The notes beneath the pieces are model-generated. The model was given only the letters and a program-made list of their open reading frames with translations, made no database searches and was not told where the DNA came from. From JALZKA01 sp033856515 (GTDB lineage: Bacteria; Actinomycetota; Thermoleophilia; Solirubrobacterales; 70-9), in assembly GCA_033856515.1 (NCBI GenBank), contig JAWVEY010000040.1:1-64000 (forward strand): a stretch of DNA of 64,000 nt, given 5' to 3'. The position numbers were made by a program, and so were the translations under genes. How positions within the stretch are numbered: the first letter of the stretch is position 1; each line of letters opens with the position of its first letter. Of this stretch, positions 16,761 through 25,968 are shown piece after piece.

Positions 16761-16964
16761 CACATCTGCGTTCGAGCATTGGACTCGCTCCGTCGGACGG
16801 AACTGCTAACCGGGGCGAGAAATTCCGGTTTCTGGCTCTGCCATTAGCGATTCGGGGGGCCACCAGGACTGGGTCCACCGGCGAACTAGGGCCCCGGATC
16901 TGCAAGCCCGATTGCAGCGGGAAGGACTCCATCGTCATCTCGCGGCTGTAATCTGGCGCTCCCG

Positions 16965-17897
16965 ATGAGTGACGCGACGCCGACATCCGAGCCGCCTCCT
17001 GGCGCTGAAGAGCTCTCCGATGCCGGGGTCCCGGCAGGAGGGCTGACCAACGAGCCGGATCAGGAGCTTCTGCCCGTCTCTGCAACCGCCACCCGCGGCA
17101 AGCGCTTCGGCGCGCTGTTCAAGAACATCTGGGTGCTTGGCATCACCTGGGTCCTCGCAATCGCCGCGCTGATCGCTGGGGCGACGTACGGCGACAGCAT
17201 CGCGATCGGCGGCGGAGGCGCCGGCCTCGTTCTCCTCCTCGCGCTCCTCATCGTCTTTCTGATCGCCTCGAGCCAAGCGGCGGACGACTTCTTCACGGCC
17301 TATGCCAAGAGCCGCGGGCTGACCCGGATCGGCGGCAAGGCAAGCCTGCCTCCGGTCACGCCCCTGCTGCGGCGGGGCGATCGCCGCTACACGGACGAGA
17401 TCTTCAATGGCCTTCTACCCGGCGGACTGTCGGGCTCGCTCGCCCACTACACGTTCGAGGAGACCTCGACCGACTCGGACGGCAACCGCGACACGACGTA
17501 CTACCACTACACCGTGGCTGTCTCACAGCTCCCCGAGACCGCGCCATTCCTGTCCGAGTTGGCGCTCCAGCGCCGCGCCGGCTTCCGCTTCCTGGACGGC
17601 GCTGAGGACATCTTCCGCTCGCGCCAGCGGGTCGAAGTGGAGTCTGAGCTCGCCGACAAGAAGTTCGAGATCTTCACCGGCAAGAACGACAGCATGGTGA
17701 ACGCGCGCCGCATCTTCTCCCCTACCTTCATCGTGTGGCTTGGCGAGGAGGCCCACAAGGGAGTCGCCTTCGAGTTGGTGGCCGGCGCCTATGTCGCCAA
17801 CACCAAGGGTCACCTGAAGCAGGCGGACGAGCTCGACCGCTTCTGCCAGGACGCGGCAGTCATCGCCCGGCGCCTGAACGACGAGGCGTGCGAGTAG
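16965..17897 (+). CDS. Membrane protein of unknown function
   Basis: 310 residues. An acidic, Pro-rich N-terminus of about 45 residues is followed by two adjacent transmembrane segments (about 52-72 and 78-101) and then a soluble domain of about 200 residues with no motif I recognise. The soluble part, with LPPVTPLLRRGDRRYTDEIF and HYTFEETSTDSDGN, suggests a beta-rich domain; whether it is inside or outside the cell is unclear. The ATG has no Shine-Dalgarno, and TAATCT at 16949-16954 is a possible -10 close enough to give a nearly leaderless mRNA. It is divergent from the dcw cluster and convergent with the next gene, 7 bp between stops. Confidence 0.8.
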   Translation: MSDATPTSEPPPGAEELSDAGVPAGGLTNEPDQELLPVSATATRGKRFGALFKNIWVLGITWVLAIAALIAGATYGDSIAIGGGGAGLVLLLALLIVFLIASSQAADDFFTAYAKSRGLTRIGGKASLPPVTPLLRRGDRRYTDEIFNGLLPGGLSGSLAHYTFEETSTDSDGNRDTTYYHYTVAVSQLPETAPFLSELALQRRAGFRFLDGAEDIFRSRQRVEVESELADKKFEIFTGKNDSMVNARRIFSPTFIVWLGEEAHKGVAFELVAGAYVANTKGHLKQADELDRFCQDAAVIARRLNDEACE

Positions 17898-17904
17898 GCA
17901 CGCC

Positions 17905-18561
17905 CTAGGGAGCGCCGCCCAGCGGCTGCATCCACATCGCGCACTGCCAGTCGTCCGCGTCGTGATCGACGGCACGGTGAGGCACCCGGTAGTCGAAGGC
18001 GCAGAGGCCGCAATTGACCGTCCGCATCTGCCACAGGCGCGCCGCGTCGACGGGGCCGAAGCGGTCCCCAAGCAGGACGTCGATCAGAAGGAAGCGCAGG
18101 AAGATGCCATGTGTGATGACCAGCGGCGTTCCCTCCTCGGATTCCATCCTGCGCAAGAACTCGCGAGTCCGCTCCCGCATGCCCTGAAAGGAATCGGCGC
18201 CGGGCGGCGCGTACGTGGGGTCGTCGGCGTGCTGGACCATCCACTCCGACCAGCGGCGAAGCTTCTGATCCTCCGGCGCCAGGAGGCCATACCCCTCCTC
18301 TTCTCGCAGTTCGTAGATCTCCTCATCCGTCTCGATGGGCAGGCCGAGCGCCTCCGAGATGGGCTGCGCGGTCTCCTGCGCTCTGCGCATCGGGCTGGAG
18401 ATGAGTCGAGTGAAGCCGCGGCCCTCGAGAGCTGTCGCGGCGCTGCGCGCCTGCGCCCACCCCCGCTCGGTGAGCCGGTCCCCCTCCTCGTCGGACAGCG
18501 ACGCCGCCTCCTTCTGGGCGTTGGAGACGGACTGCGCATGGCGAAGCATGTGAACCCGCAT
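17905..18561 (-). CDS. Histidine phosphatase family protein (phosphoglycerate mutase-like)
   Basis: 218 residues of the histidine phosphatase superfamily. The catalytic RHA motif is in MLRHAQSVSNAQ, the second arginine in SSPMRRAQET, and the second catalytic histidine in LVITHGIFLRF. A glutamate-rich segment (YELREEEG) sits where substrate-selecting residues usually lie. The substrate cannot be told from sequence; phosphosugars, small phosphoesters or phosphoproteins are possible. It lies 64 bp downstream of tadC on the same strand but shows no functional link with the pilus genes. Confidence 0.9.
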   Translation of the reverse strand: MRVHMLRHAQSVSNAQKEAASLSDEEGDRLTERGWAQARSAATALEGRGFTRLISSPMRRAQETAQPISEALGLPIETDEEIYELREEEGYGLLAPEDQKLRRWSEWMVQHADDPTYAPPGADSFQGMRERTREFLRRMESEEGTPLVITHGIFLRFLLIDVLLGDRFGPVDAARLWQMRTVNCGLCAFDYRVPHRAVDHDADDWQCAMWMQPLGGAP

Positions 18562-18625
18562 GGGTTCAGAACTTAATACCTAAACAGCACCTGCTTCTTG
18601 CGCCGCCGTTCGGCGACGCACACCC

Positions 18626-19351
18626 TCAAAATGCGGCGAACAGGGCGTCCGAGTGCGCGACCAGGGCAGCTGCGATGGCGAGCAGCGCCGAGGGGACCAG
18701 GACCATCGCCACAACGAGCTGAATCTTCGGCGCCGCGCGGGCCGCGCGCTCCTCGATTCGACGTTGCTCCTCGGCTCGCATGGTCGCCGCCTGCGCGTGA
18801 AGCTGCTCGGCGAGAGGGGATCCGTACCGGCGCGAGCGTTCCAGAGCCGCGCCGACCGCCCCCAGCTCCGGCGCCCCGGTGCGCTCGCGAAGCGCGGCGA
18901 GAGCATCGGACTGGCGAGCGCCCGCCTGGATCTCGGCGATTGCCAGCGCCAATTCGGATGCGAGCGGCCCCGCTGTGCCCGTCGCGATCTCCTCGAACAT
19001 GGCTACGGGCGTGCGGCCGGTCGCGGCTCCGACCGCGACCAGGTCAAGCGCATCCGGGAGCGCGGCAACGATCTCCGTTCGGCGCCGGCGCGCCAATCGC
19101 TCGGCCCAGGCATCTGGGCCAACGAAGCCGGATGCGACGAGCGCCACCGCGACCACCGGCGCCAATCGCCCCGGCGCCGCCGGGACTACGGCGAATGCCG
19201 CTAACGCGCCCACTCCGGCACCCGCAAGCTTCGCGCCCGTGAAAGGCGTCGGCAAGACGAGCTTTGCCGTCCACGGTTTGCGCATGCCCATGACCTCCCA
19301 CGCCGCGGCGAACACCAAGAGGCCCGCCAGTGCCGCCAGTGCCGGGCTCAC
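18626..19351 (-). CDS. tadC: Tad/Flp pilus inner-membrane platform protein TadC
   Basis: 241-residue T2SS protein F domain protein with hydrophobic segments near residues 3-20, 45-85 and at the C-terminus (IQLVVAMVLVPSALLAIAAAL). The central cytoplasmic part has the GspF-like pattern PDALDLVAVGAATGRTPV, then AIAEIQAGARQSDAL. It pairs with TadB to form the platform that the TadA motor drives during Flp pilus assembly. GTG start overlapping the tadB stop by 4 bp. Pilin, TadE/F and prepilin peptidase genes are not in the window. Confidence 0.85.
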   Translation of the reverse strand: MSPALAALAGLLVFAAAWEVMGMRKPWTAKLVLPTPFTGAKLAGAGVGALAAFAVVPAAPGRLAPVVAVALVASGFVGPDAWAERLARRRRTEIVAALPDALDLVAVGAATGRTPVAMFEEIATGTAGPLASELALAIAEIQAGARQSDALAALRERTGAPELGAVGAALERSRRYGSPLAEQLHAQAATMRAEEQRRIEERAARAAPKIQLVVAMVLVPSALLAIAAALVAHSDALFAAF

Positions 19352-20187
19352 ACCACTCGCCCCAGGCGCGAGATCGCGGTGAAGCCGGCTAGCTGAAACG
19401 CCGCAGCTACCGCGACAAGGGCAAGCGAGACGCCGTTTCGCAGGAGAGCCGTCACGAAACCGGGATGGAGAAGCTCGGCGAGGAGGGCCGCGCCGGCGGG
19501 CATGGCGGCCACCAGGATTCCGGTAAATCGGGCCTGCGCGGTTGCCGAACGCGCATCGGCCTCGGCCTGTTCACGCGCGGCCGCGGCGGACGCATAACGG
19601 CGAAGGAGCCCCACCAGATCGCCTCCCGTGATCCTCTGCGAGAGGAGCGCAGAGCAAAACGAGTCCACTCGCGAGGAGCCGATACGGGTTCGGAGGCCGC
19701 CAAGCGCCGACTCCAGCGAGAGCCCCAGGTCCAAGTCGGCGCGGATGCCGGCCATCTCGGCCGCCGCGGGCCCTTCCAGCGAGCCGGACGAGGCATCAAG
19801 GGCGGAGCGCACCGAGCGCCCCGCGGCGAGCGCATCGGCCGTCGCCATCGCGATGCGAGGAAGCGCCCGCTCCACCGCGGCGCGGTATCGCTTGGCTCGC
19901 GCTGCGACGGCCCAGCTCGCGGCGGCCGGACCGGCAGCGGCGAGCGGGGCAGCGGGCGCTGGTCCCAGCAGCCACGCACCAGCGCCAAGAAGCGCGGCGG
20001 CGACCACAAGACCCAGCCGCCGGCGCTCGGCCGCGCTGGGCGTGTAGCCCTCGCTGCCCGCGCGGCTGAGCGGCTCCACGGCACGGGCGAGCCAAGCTGC
20101 CGCCGCCGGCGTTGACCGAAGCGCATCGCGGGCCGCCACCGCTCCCAAGCCGCCGCCGAGCGCCGCAAGGACAACGGATGGGCTCAT
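19348..20187 (-). CDS. tadB: Tad/Flp pilus inner-membrane platform protein TadB
   Basis: About 279 residues with hydrophobic segments near the N-terminus, at about 60-95, and a C-terminal pair around PGFVTALLRNGVSLALVAVA. The soluble GspF-type domain includes RALPRIAMATADALAAGRSV and SALLSQRITGGDLVGLL. Partner of TadC in the pilus platform. The ATG at 20187 overlaps the tadA stop by one base (TGATG) and is preferred over the TTG one codon earlier. Confidence 0.87.
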   Translation of the reverse strand: MSPSVVLAALGGGLGAVAARDALRSTPAAAAWLARAVEPLSRAGSEGYTPSAAERRRLGLVVAAALLGAGAWLLGPAPAAPLAAAGPAAASWAVAARAKRYRAAVERALPRIAMATADALAAGRSVRSALDASSGSLEGPAAAEMAGIRADLDLGLSLESALGGLRTRIGSSRVDSFCSALLSQRITGGDLVGLLRRYASAAAAREQAEADARSATAQARFTGILVAAMPAGAALLAELLHPGFVTALLRNGVSLALVAVAAAFQLAGFTAISRLGRVV

Positions 20188-21311
20188 CAACCCCAGAGCT
20201 CCCTCACGCCAGCCGCCCCGTCTCCAACCACCTCGGCGACCTGGCTCACGCGCCGCCGCCCGTCGGGCTCGCGCCGGATGTGTGCGATCACGTCGATGCC
20301 TCGGGCAACTTGCTCGCGGATCGCGTTGTGGGGCAGTCCCACGCCTGCCATCAGGGCGAGGGTCTCCAGCCGACGGAGCGCGTCCTCGGGCGAGTTGGCA
20401 TGAAGGGTCGAAAGGGCGCCGTCGTGGCCGGTGTTGAGCGCCGTCAGGAGATCCAATGCCTCTGGCCCTCGCACCTCACCGATCACGATGCGGTCAGGTC
20501 GCATGCGGAGCGCGTTGCGAAGCAGGTCGCGAATGGTCACCTCTCCCCTTCCCTCGACGGACGCCGGCCGGGACTCGAGGCGGACGACATGAGGCTGGCG
20601 CAACCGCAACTCGGCTGCGTCCTCGATGGTTATCACCCGCTCGGCCGGCGCAATCCACTCGGATATGGCGTTGAGGAGGGTCGTCTTGCCGGATCCCGTG
20701 CCGCCTGTGACCAGCACGGTCCGCCGGCCACGGACCGCCGCGGCCAAGAGTTCCGCGGCATCGGGCGAAAGCGAACCGGACGCCAGGAGATCGTCCGGCC
20801 CGGGGCGGTTCACACCGAAGCGGCGGATCGAAATCGCGGGACCGTCCACGGCGAGCGGCGGCACGACAACGTTCACGCGCGAGCCGTCGGCAAGGCGCGC
20901 GTCGGCCATGGGAGAGAGCTCGTCTACCCGGCGGCCCGTCGGTGCGAGGATGCGCTCGATCGCCTCGCGGACTTCGTCGTCGGTCGGGAACTCCACCGGC
21001 GTGGCCTCGATCCTCCCCTCGCGCTCGACATATACGCTGCCGCGCCCGTTCACCATGATCTCCTCGACCGCTGGGTCCGCAAGAAGCTCCTCGAGCGGCC
21101 CAAGGCCGACCGTTTCGCGCGTGACGAGCTTCGTAAGCTCCGCTCGGCGTGACTCGGACAGCACGGCGGCCTCGCGCTCGACGAGTTCCGCAATCGCCGT
21201 GGCGACGTCGCCCCCTAGCCGCCCCGCCGCCGCCTCCGCGCGGCGTTCGGCCGCAAGCAGTCGCCGCAGTCCTGAGGCGAGCTCATCGGTGTCGCGCTGC
21301 GTTGCATCCAT
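20187..21311 (-). CDS. tadA: Tad/Flp pilus assembly ATPase TadA (CpaF family)
   Basis: Hexameric secretion ATPase of the VirB11/PulE family that powers Flp pilus assembly. The N-terminal domain includes LGPLEELLADPAVEEIMVNG, a CpaF hallmark. The catalytic core has the Walker A loop VTGGTGSGKTTLLNAI, an Asp box with TIEDAAELRL, Walker B RMRPDRIVIGEVRGPEALD, and the His box NTGHDGALSTLHANSPEDAL. I start at the ATG at 21311 (MDATQRDTDELA), because the open frame upstream to 21428 is Arg-rich and lies within the previous gene. Starts 40 bp after the EamA-type transporter. Confidence 0.93.
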   Translation of the reverse strand: MDATQRDTDELASGLRRLLAAERRAEAAAGRLGGDVATAIAELVEREAAVLSESRRAELTKLVTRETVGLGPLEELLADPAVEEIMVNGRGSVYVEREGRIEATPVEFPTDDEVREAIERILAPTGRRVDELSPMADARLADGSRVNVVVPPLAVDGPAISIRRFGVNRPGPDDLLASGSLSPDAAELLAAAVRGRRTVLVTGGTGSGKTTLLNAISEWIAPAERVITIEDAAELRLRQPHVVRLESRPASVEGRGEVTIRDLLRNALRMRPDRIVIGEVRGPEALDLLTALNTGHDGALSTLHANSPEDALRRLETLALMAGVGLPHNAIREQVARGIDVIAHIRREPDGRRRVSQVAEVVGDGAAGVRELWG

Positions 21312-21351
21312 CGCCTCGAAGAGGCGTGGCGTGGCGCGGGTTCGCCCCCTT

Positions 21352-22299
21352 CTAGGCCCTGCGCGCTTGGACTTCGCCCAGGCTGAGGCGCCGCGCGCGG
21401 CGCCTGCGAGCGGCGGTAATTGCCGCAACGCCGGGAGGAGTCCCTCCGCCGGTCGAGACCCAGGAGCCCGCGAGGATCAGGAGCAGACCGGCAACAGCGC
21501 CGGGACCGAGGCTCTCTCCGAGAAGGGTCACACCCAGGATCACCGCCACCGCGGGGTTCACGTAGGTGATCACGCTTGCGCGGGTCGGCCCGACCTCTGC
21601 GATCAGACTGAAGAAGAGGATCAGGGCAAGGGCTGAGCAGAACGCGCCAAGGACCGCGATCGAGCCGACCGCTCCAGCCGAGATCTCCGCACCGGGAATC
21701 GATGCGATCCCGGCGGGCGCCAGCATGATCGTGCTGAGCCCAAGCGCAACTGCAACGGCTCCGATCGGGTTCACGTCCGAGAACGATCGTTTGACGATGA
21801 ACACGCCAACCGCGTAACAGGCGGTCGCGATCAGGATCGCGATGGAGCCCAGGATCTCACCCGGCTGGCCCGCCACGTCGATTCCGAGCAGGAGGACCAC
21901 GCCGGTGATCCCGATCAGCAGCCCGACCATGCGAAAGCCGGACACCCGCTCCGAGGGATCGATGCGAAATGCGAGGATCGCCGTGAGGATCGGCAGCGAC
22001 GCGATGAGGATCGCGGCAAGCGACGACGAGACCTCCTGCTGTCCGAGCGGGATCAGCCACCATGGCAGCGCGCATTCGACGATCGCGAATGCGACCAGCG
22101 GCTTCGTCTTCGACCTCAGGCCCTTGAGGTAGCCCAGCTTCCAGGCGATCGGCATCAGGATCGCTGCTCCGATCGTCACTCTGCCCCACCCGATCAGAAG
22201 CGGCGAGGCTCCACCTTCGACCGCGATCTCGATGAAGAGATACGGAACGCCCCAGAGCAGAGCCACGCAGAGGAAGAAGATCGTGGCTCTACGCGACAT
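21352..22299 (-). CDS. EamA/DMT-family transporter
   Basis: 315 residues with about ten hydrophobic segments arranged as two EamA repeats. Repeat 1 starts FFLCVALLWGVPYLFIEIAV and contains ECALPWWLIPLGQQ; repeat 2 contains ATACYAVGVFIVKRSF and ends with TRASVITYVNPAVAVILGV and LGESL, all typical of the drug/metabolite transporter superfamily. The substrate cannot be predicted. The ATG at 22299 is used; the frame remains open upstream inside the divergent dehydrogenase but is not protein-like there. Only 21 bp separate it from that gene, so each promoter must lie within the neighbour. Confidence 0.88.
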   Translation of the reverse strand: MSRRATIFFLCVALLWGVPYLFIEIAVEGGASPLLIGWGRVTIGAAILMPIAWKLGYLKGLRSKTKPLVAFAIVECALPWWLIPLGQQEVSSSLAAILIASLPILTAILAFRIDPSERVSGFRMVGLLIGITGVVLLLGIDVAGQPGEILGSIAILIATACYAVGVFIVKRSFSDVNPIGAVAVALGLSTIMLAPAGIASIPGAEISAGAVGSIAVLGAFCSALALILFFSLIAEVGPTRASVITYVNPAVAVILGVTLLGESLGPGAVAGLLLILAGSWVSTGGGTPPGVAAITAARRRRARRLSLGEVQARRA

Positions 22300-22320
22300 C
22301 TCTCCAAGGTACTTTGGGCG

Positions 22321-23292
22321 GTGGTGAGTGGGTCGTCCAACATTTCCGTATTGATCTGCCGGGTCCTGTTGCCCGCGGGCAGGGACCTCCTCGAGGCGGA
22401 GGGCCTCGAGCTGCGCGAAGGTGGGCTGGACGCGACGCCGGAGCTCCTCGCGGAGCTCGCGCCGGGATGCGCGGCGATTGTCGCCGACCCCACGGTGCCC
22501 GTCGGGCCGGACCTGCTCGATGCCGCGGGCAATGACCTCAGGGTCGTTGCCAACTTCGCGGTCGGCTACGACAACGTCGATCTCGATGCATGCCGCGAGC
22601 GCGGTGTCGTCGTCACGAATACGCCCGGCGTCCTGACGAACGCAACCGCCGAGATCGCGCTCAGCCTCACGGTTGCGGGGGCCCGCCGGGCGAGCGAGGC
22701 GGAGGCGATCCTTCGCGAGGGGCGCTGGACGGGCTGGGATCCCGGCGCGATGCTCGGCCTCGAATTGAGCGGCGCCACCTTCGGCGTGGTTGGGCTGGGC
22801 CGGATCGGACGCCGATACGCGGAGCTGGTCAGGCCACTCGCAGGCGAGCTCCTCTATGCCGCGCGATCCGCGAAGCCCGACGCCGAGCGCGATCTGGACG
22901 CGAGCCACGTGGAGCTCGATGAACTCCTCGAGCGCGCGGACGTCGTGAGCCTCCACGCGCCGGGCGGCGAGGCCACGCGGCATTTGATCGGCGCTGATGA
23001 GCTCTCCCGCATGCAAAGCCACGCGGTCCTGGTCAACACCGCTCGCGGGACCCTCGTCGACTCGGCGGCGCTCGCGAGCGCGCTCGCGAAGGGGGAGATC
23101 GGTGCGGCGGGCCTGGACGTGTACGAGAACGAGCCCGGTGTCCCGCAGGAGCTGCTCGATGCGCCCCGCTGTGTGCTCTATCCGCACATTGGATCAGCAA
23201 CCCATACGTCTCGTGACGGGATGGCGGCGCTTGCTGCCCGCAACGCAATCGCCGTCCTCAGCGGCAACGAGCCTCTCAACCGGGTCTCCTAG
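22321..23292 (+). CDS. D-isomer-specific 2-hydroxyacid dehydrogenase (glyoxylate reductase type)
   Basis: 323 residues, NAD(P)-dependent. The Rossmann fingerprint GVVGLGRIGRRYA lies near residue 157. Catalytic residues are in VNTARGTLVD (Arg), YENEPGVP (Glu) and YPHIGSATHTSRDGM (His). The first domain has NFAVGYDNVD and TNTPGVLT, the typical 2-ketoacid-binding pattern. The closest familiar groups are glyoxylate/hydroxypyruvate reductase and phosphoglycerate dehydrogenase; there is no ACT domain. A GTG start (22321 or 22324). Followed after 1 bp by the antiporter gene, so the two are probably co-transcribed. Confidence 0.9.
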   Translation: MVSGSSNISVLICRVLLPAGRDLLEAEGLELREGGLDATPELLAELAPGCAAIVADPTVPVGPDLLDAAGNDLRVVANFAVGYDNVDLDACRERGVVVTNTPGVLTNATAEIALSLTVAGARRASEAEAILREGRWTGWDPGAMLGLELSGATFGVVGLGRIGRRYAELVRPLAGELLYAARSAKPDAERDLDASHVELDELLERADVVSLHAPGGEATRHLIGADELSRMQSHAVLVNTARGTLVDSAALASALAKGEIGAAGLDVYENEPGVPQELLDAPRCVLYPHIGSATHTSRDGMAALAARNAIAVLSGNEPLNRVS

Positions 23293-23293
23293 C

Positions 23294-24880
23294 GTGCACC
23301 TCGAGGTTGCGCTCACCGTGGTCCTGCTGACGATGGTCGCATTACTCGTCGTGGCGCAGTTCCTGCGCGTCCCGTATCCGATCCTCCTGGCGGTGGGAGG
23401 TGCGGCGGTCGCGTTTGTGCCGGGCGCGCCCGAGATAGAGCTGGACCCGGACCTCGTTCTACTCATCCTGCTGCCCCTGATCCTCTATGCGGCGGCGTTC
23501 TTCACCCCGCTTCGGGAGCTTCGCCGCAACATCAGATCGATCTCCCTGCTGGCGGTCGGGCTCGTCCTTGCGACGATGGTCGGAGTTGCCGCAGTCGCCC
23601 ACTACGCGCTCGATTTCGACTGGGCGCCTGCGTTTGTCCTGGGCGCGATCGTTTCCCCGACGGATCCCGTAGCCGCGACCGCGATTGCGCGCAATCTGGG
23701 GGTGCCGAACCGGATCATCTCGATCGTGGAGGGCGAGAGCCTCATCAACGACGGGACCGCGCTGGTCGCCTACAAGTTCGCGGTCGCCGCGGTCGTCACC
23801 GGAAGTTTCAGCATGCTGGAAGCGAGCGGCGAGTTCGTCGTCAGCGCCGTCGGTGGCGTCGCGATCGGCATTGGCGTCGGCGCCATCGTCGCCGCGGTCA
23901 GGCGCAAGCTCGACAACCCGCCCGTGGAGATCACGATTGCCCTTGCGACCTCCTACTTCGCGTACCTGCCGGCTGAGGCCATCGGCGTCTCGGGCGTCCT
24001 CGCCGCGGTGACCGTCGGCATCTACATGGGCCGCCTGACCTCCGAGCTGACGACCCCGACCACCCGGATCCAGGGAATCGCCGTCTGGGAGATCCTTGTC
24101 TTCCTGCTCAACTCGGCGCTCTTCGTCCTGATCGGCCTCCAGTTGCCGCTGATCGTCGACGGTCTCGACGAAGGGGCTCTTGGCGAGCTGATCGCCCAGG
24201 GCGCGCTGATCGCGGCCGCAGTGATGTTGATCCGTCTCATGTGGGTCTTCCCTTTCACGTACGGCCCGCGCTACGTGTTCCGCAAGTTCCGCGGCGATGA
24301 CCCCTATCCGCCATGGCAGGAGACGCTGCTCATCGCGTGGACGGGCATGCGCGGCGCCGTAACCCTGGCGGCCGCTCTGGCAGTGCCACTTACGATCGAT
24401 GCCGGCGGCGCCTTTCCCGAGCGCAACGAAATCATCTTCCTTGCGTTCTCGGTGATCATGGGGACCCTTCTCTTGCAAGGCCTCACCCTGCCCGTCCTGA
24501 TCCACCTCCTGGGTGTCGACGACGCCGACCCCCAGCTCGAGCGAGAGGAGAACAAGGCGCGAATCAAGGTCGTGAGCGCCGCGATCGAGCGCGTCGACGA
24601 GCTCGTCGTCGAGGAATGGGTGCGCGACGAGACGGCCGAGCGCGTGCGGCAGCTGTACGACTACAGGCGCCGGCGCTTCAGCGCACGTTTCGACGAGGAC
24701 GGAACGGAGTCAGAGGGAATCGAAGAGCGCTCCGAGAACTACCAGCGCCTTGTTCGCGAGATCCTCGACGCTCAGCGCGCGACGCTGATCCAGCTCAGGA
24801 ACGACGGCCTGATCAACGACGACATCATGCGACGCATCGAGCGAGAGCTCGACCTCGAGGACTCGCGGCTCGAGATCTGA
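23294..24880 (+). CDS. CPA1-family Na+(K+)/H+ antiporter
   Basis: 528 residues from the GTG at 23294, placed 1 bp after the previous stop. About twelve membrane segments carry the CPA1 landmarks FVLGAIVSPTDPVAATAIA, VEGESLINDGTALVAYKFA and AWTGMRGAVTLAAALAVP. The roughly 110-residue cytoplasmic tail is charged and helical. It should exchange a monovalent cation for protons across the cytoplasmic membrane. The upstream open frame that starts at 22997 is within the dehydrogenase and is not used. Confidence 0.92.
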   Translation: MHLEVALTVVLLTMVALLVVAQFLRVPYPILLAVGGAAVAFVPGAPEIELDPDLVLLILLPLILYAAAFFTPLRELRRNIRSISLLAVGLVLATMVGVAAVAHYALDFDWAPAFVLGAIVSPTDPVAATAIARNLGVPNRIISIVEGESLINDGTALVAYKFAVAAVVTGSFSMLEASGEFVVSAVGGVAIGIGVGAIVAAVRRKLDNPPVEITIALATSYFAYLPAEAIGVSGVLAAVTVGIYMGRLTSELTTPTTRIQGIAVWEILVFLLNSALFVLIGLQLPLIVDGLDEGALGELIAQGALIAAAVMLIRLMWVFPFTYGPRYVFRKFRGDDPYPPWQETLLIAWTGMRGAVTLAAALAVPLTIDAGGAFPERNEIIFLAFSVIMGTLLLQGLTLPVLIHLLGVDDADPQLEREENKARIKVVSAAIERVDELVVEEWVRDETAERVRQLYDYRRRRFSARFDEDGTESEGIEERSENYQRLVREILDAQRATLIQLRNDGLINDDIMRRIERELDLEDSRLEI

Positions 24881-24881
24881 C

Positions 24882-25154
24882 ATGGACGAGCGGGAGCGGG
24901 AGATCTTGACGCTGGCGCGCTCAGTCCCCGAAGGCTTCGTAACCACCTACGGCGACCTCTGCCCCGAGGCTCCGCGGTTCGCCGGCGCGGTGATGGCCCA
25001 TTGCGACGCGAGCGTCCCCTGGCACCGCGTCGTGCGCGCCGACGGATCACTCGCAGTGGGCGAGCGCCAGCGAGCGCTCCTTGAGGCGGAGGGCGTTCCG
25101 TTCACGGGCGCGCGCGTGGACATGCGCGCTGCGTGGTTCGCAGTCGAGCGCTAG
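24882..25154 (+). CDS. Alkyltransferase-like protein (ATL), DNA-base-damage binding
   Basis: 90-residue protein with the O6-methylguanine-DNA methyltransferase fold: VPEGFVTTYGDL, then the active-site region VPWHRVVRADGSL, then LLEAEGV. In the methyltransferase the motif is PCHR; here the acceptor cysteine is replaced by Trp47 (PWHR), the defining change of ATL proteins. These bind O6-alkylguanine, flip it and hand it to nucleotide excision repair without repairing it themselves. Tyr23 of TTYGDL is kept. It starts 1 bp after the antiporter stop and ends the plus-strand operon. Confidence 0.88.
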   Translation: MDEREREILTLARSVPEGFVTTYGDLCPEAPRFAGAVMAHCDASVPWHRVVRADGSLAVGERQRALLEAEGVPFTGARVDMRAAWFAVER

Positions 25155-25209
25155 TTGAACGACTGGCTCTAAAGGGCAAGAAGGCGGGGCGCTGGTTCTA
25201 TTCACTGGG

Positions 25210-25968
25210 CTAGCCGGCGAGGAGACGGAGCTGCGCGCCAGTGCTCTCGGCGCGGATCAACCGCAGCGCTTCGGCGCGCGTGAGCGCGAGGGTTGCGGTC
25301 CAGCGGTCGGACCCGAGGCCCGGCTCGGCCTGCGCCTCCTCCAAGCCGAGGAGCGGCACGCCCGACGCGGCAACGTAGGTCCGCCCGGCGTTCGGACCGG
25401 GCGCTGAGTCGCCTGAGACGACGACGTCGACTCCGTCGCCGGGGTCGGTGCGAGTGGCGGCGAGCGCGCCCGCGCCCGTCACAGTGATCTCGAGCGGGGT
25501 CGTGCCTTTGGGCGGCCCACCCTGAGCAGCAGCGCCAGCTCCCGCGGATGGCGCCTTGAACGCCGACGCAGTGAGATATGAACCCGCCGGCAGCGAAGTC
25601 GCGAGCCTGCGCCCGAGCACCTCTTCCGGCACACCGAGCGCATCAGGCGGCACGAAGTCCTCGGGCACGCGGCGCCCGGTGACGGACTCCTTTAGAGCCC
25701 GTGGACCCAGAGAGGTCCCGCGTTCCAGCGGAGCGCTCGTGACAACAACCGGTCTGAGCACTCCGAACTCACCGCCCCCGGGCGTCCCACCCGCACCTGC
25801 CACAGCCGCGGACAGCCCGGCACAAACAAGAGCGCCGACTGCAAACGCCACGGCGCGGGCTCGACCCCTTACACCCACCGGCACATGCTTGTTTCGCGAC
25901 TTGCGTCGCTCATCCTTAACGCCCACCGGCACATGCTTGTTTCGCGACTTGCGTCGCTCATCACTCAT
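25210..25968 (-). CDS. CpaB/RcpC-like SAF-domain pilus assembly protein with duplicated N-terminus
   Basis: 252 residues. After a basic N-terminus and one membrane segment (about 36-60) comes a SAF-like domain with VVVTSAPLERGTSLGPRALK and LPAGSYLTASAFK, then GDGVDVVVSG, matching the CpaB/RcpC family that works with the Tad pilus secretin or, in Gram-positives, at the cell surface. The first 33 residues contain a perfect tandem repeat of a 15-residue block starting DERRKSRNKHVPVGV, from a 48-bp DNA duplication. Its ATG overlaps the stop of the upstream sensor kinase by 4 bp, tying this pilus gene to a two-component system. Confidence 0.75.
   Translation of the reverse strand: MSDERRKSRNKHVPVGVKDERRKSRNKHVPVGVRGRARAVAFAVGALVCAGLSAAVAGAGGTPGGGEFGVLRPVVVTSAPLERGTSLGPRALKESVTGRRVPEDFVPPDALGVPEEVLGRRLATSLPAGSYLTASAFKAPSAGAGAAAQGGPPKGTTPLEITVTGAGALAATRTDPGDGVDVVVSGDSAPGPNAGRTYVAASGVPLLGLEEAQAEPGLGSDRWTATLALTRAEALRLIRAESTGAQLRLLAG
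25874..25962. repeat. 48-bp-period tandem duplication inside the CpaB-like gene
   Basis: The 41-nt stretch at 25874-25914 is repeated identically at 25922-25962, a 48-bp period that keeps the frame and adds 16 residues to the cytoplasmic N-terminus. The lack of any substitution between copies suggests a recent slippage or recombination event. Confidence 0.9.
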
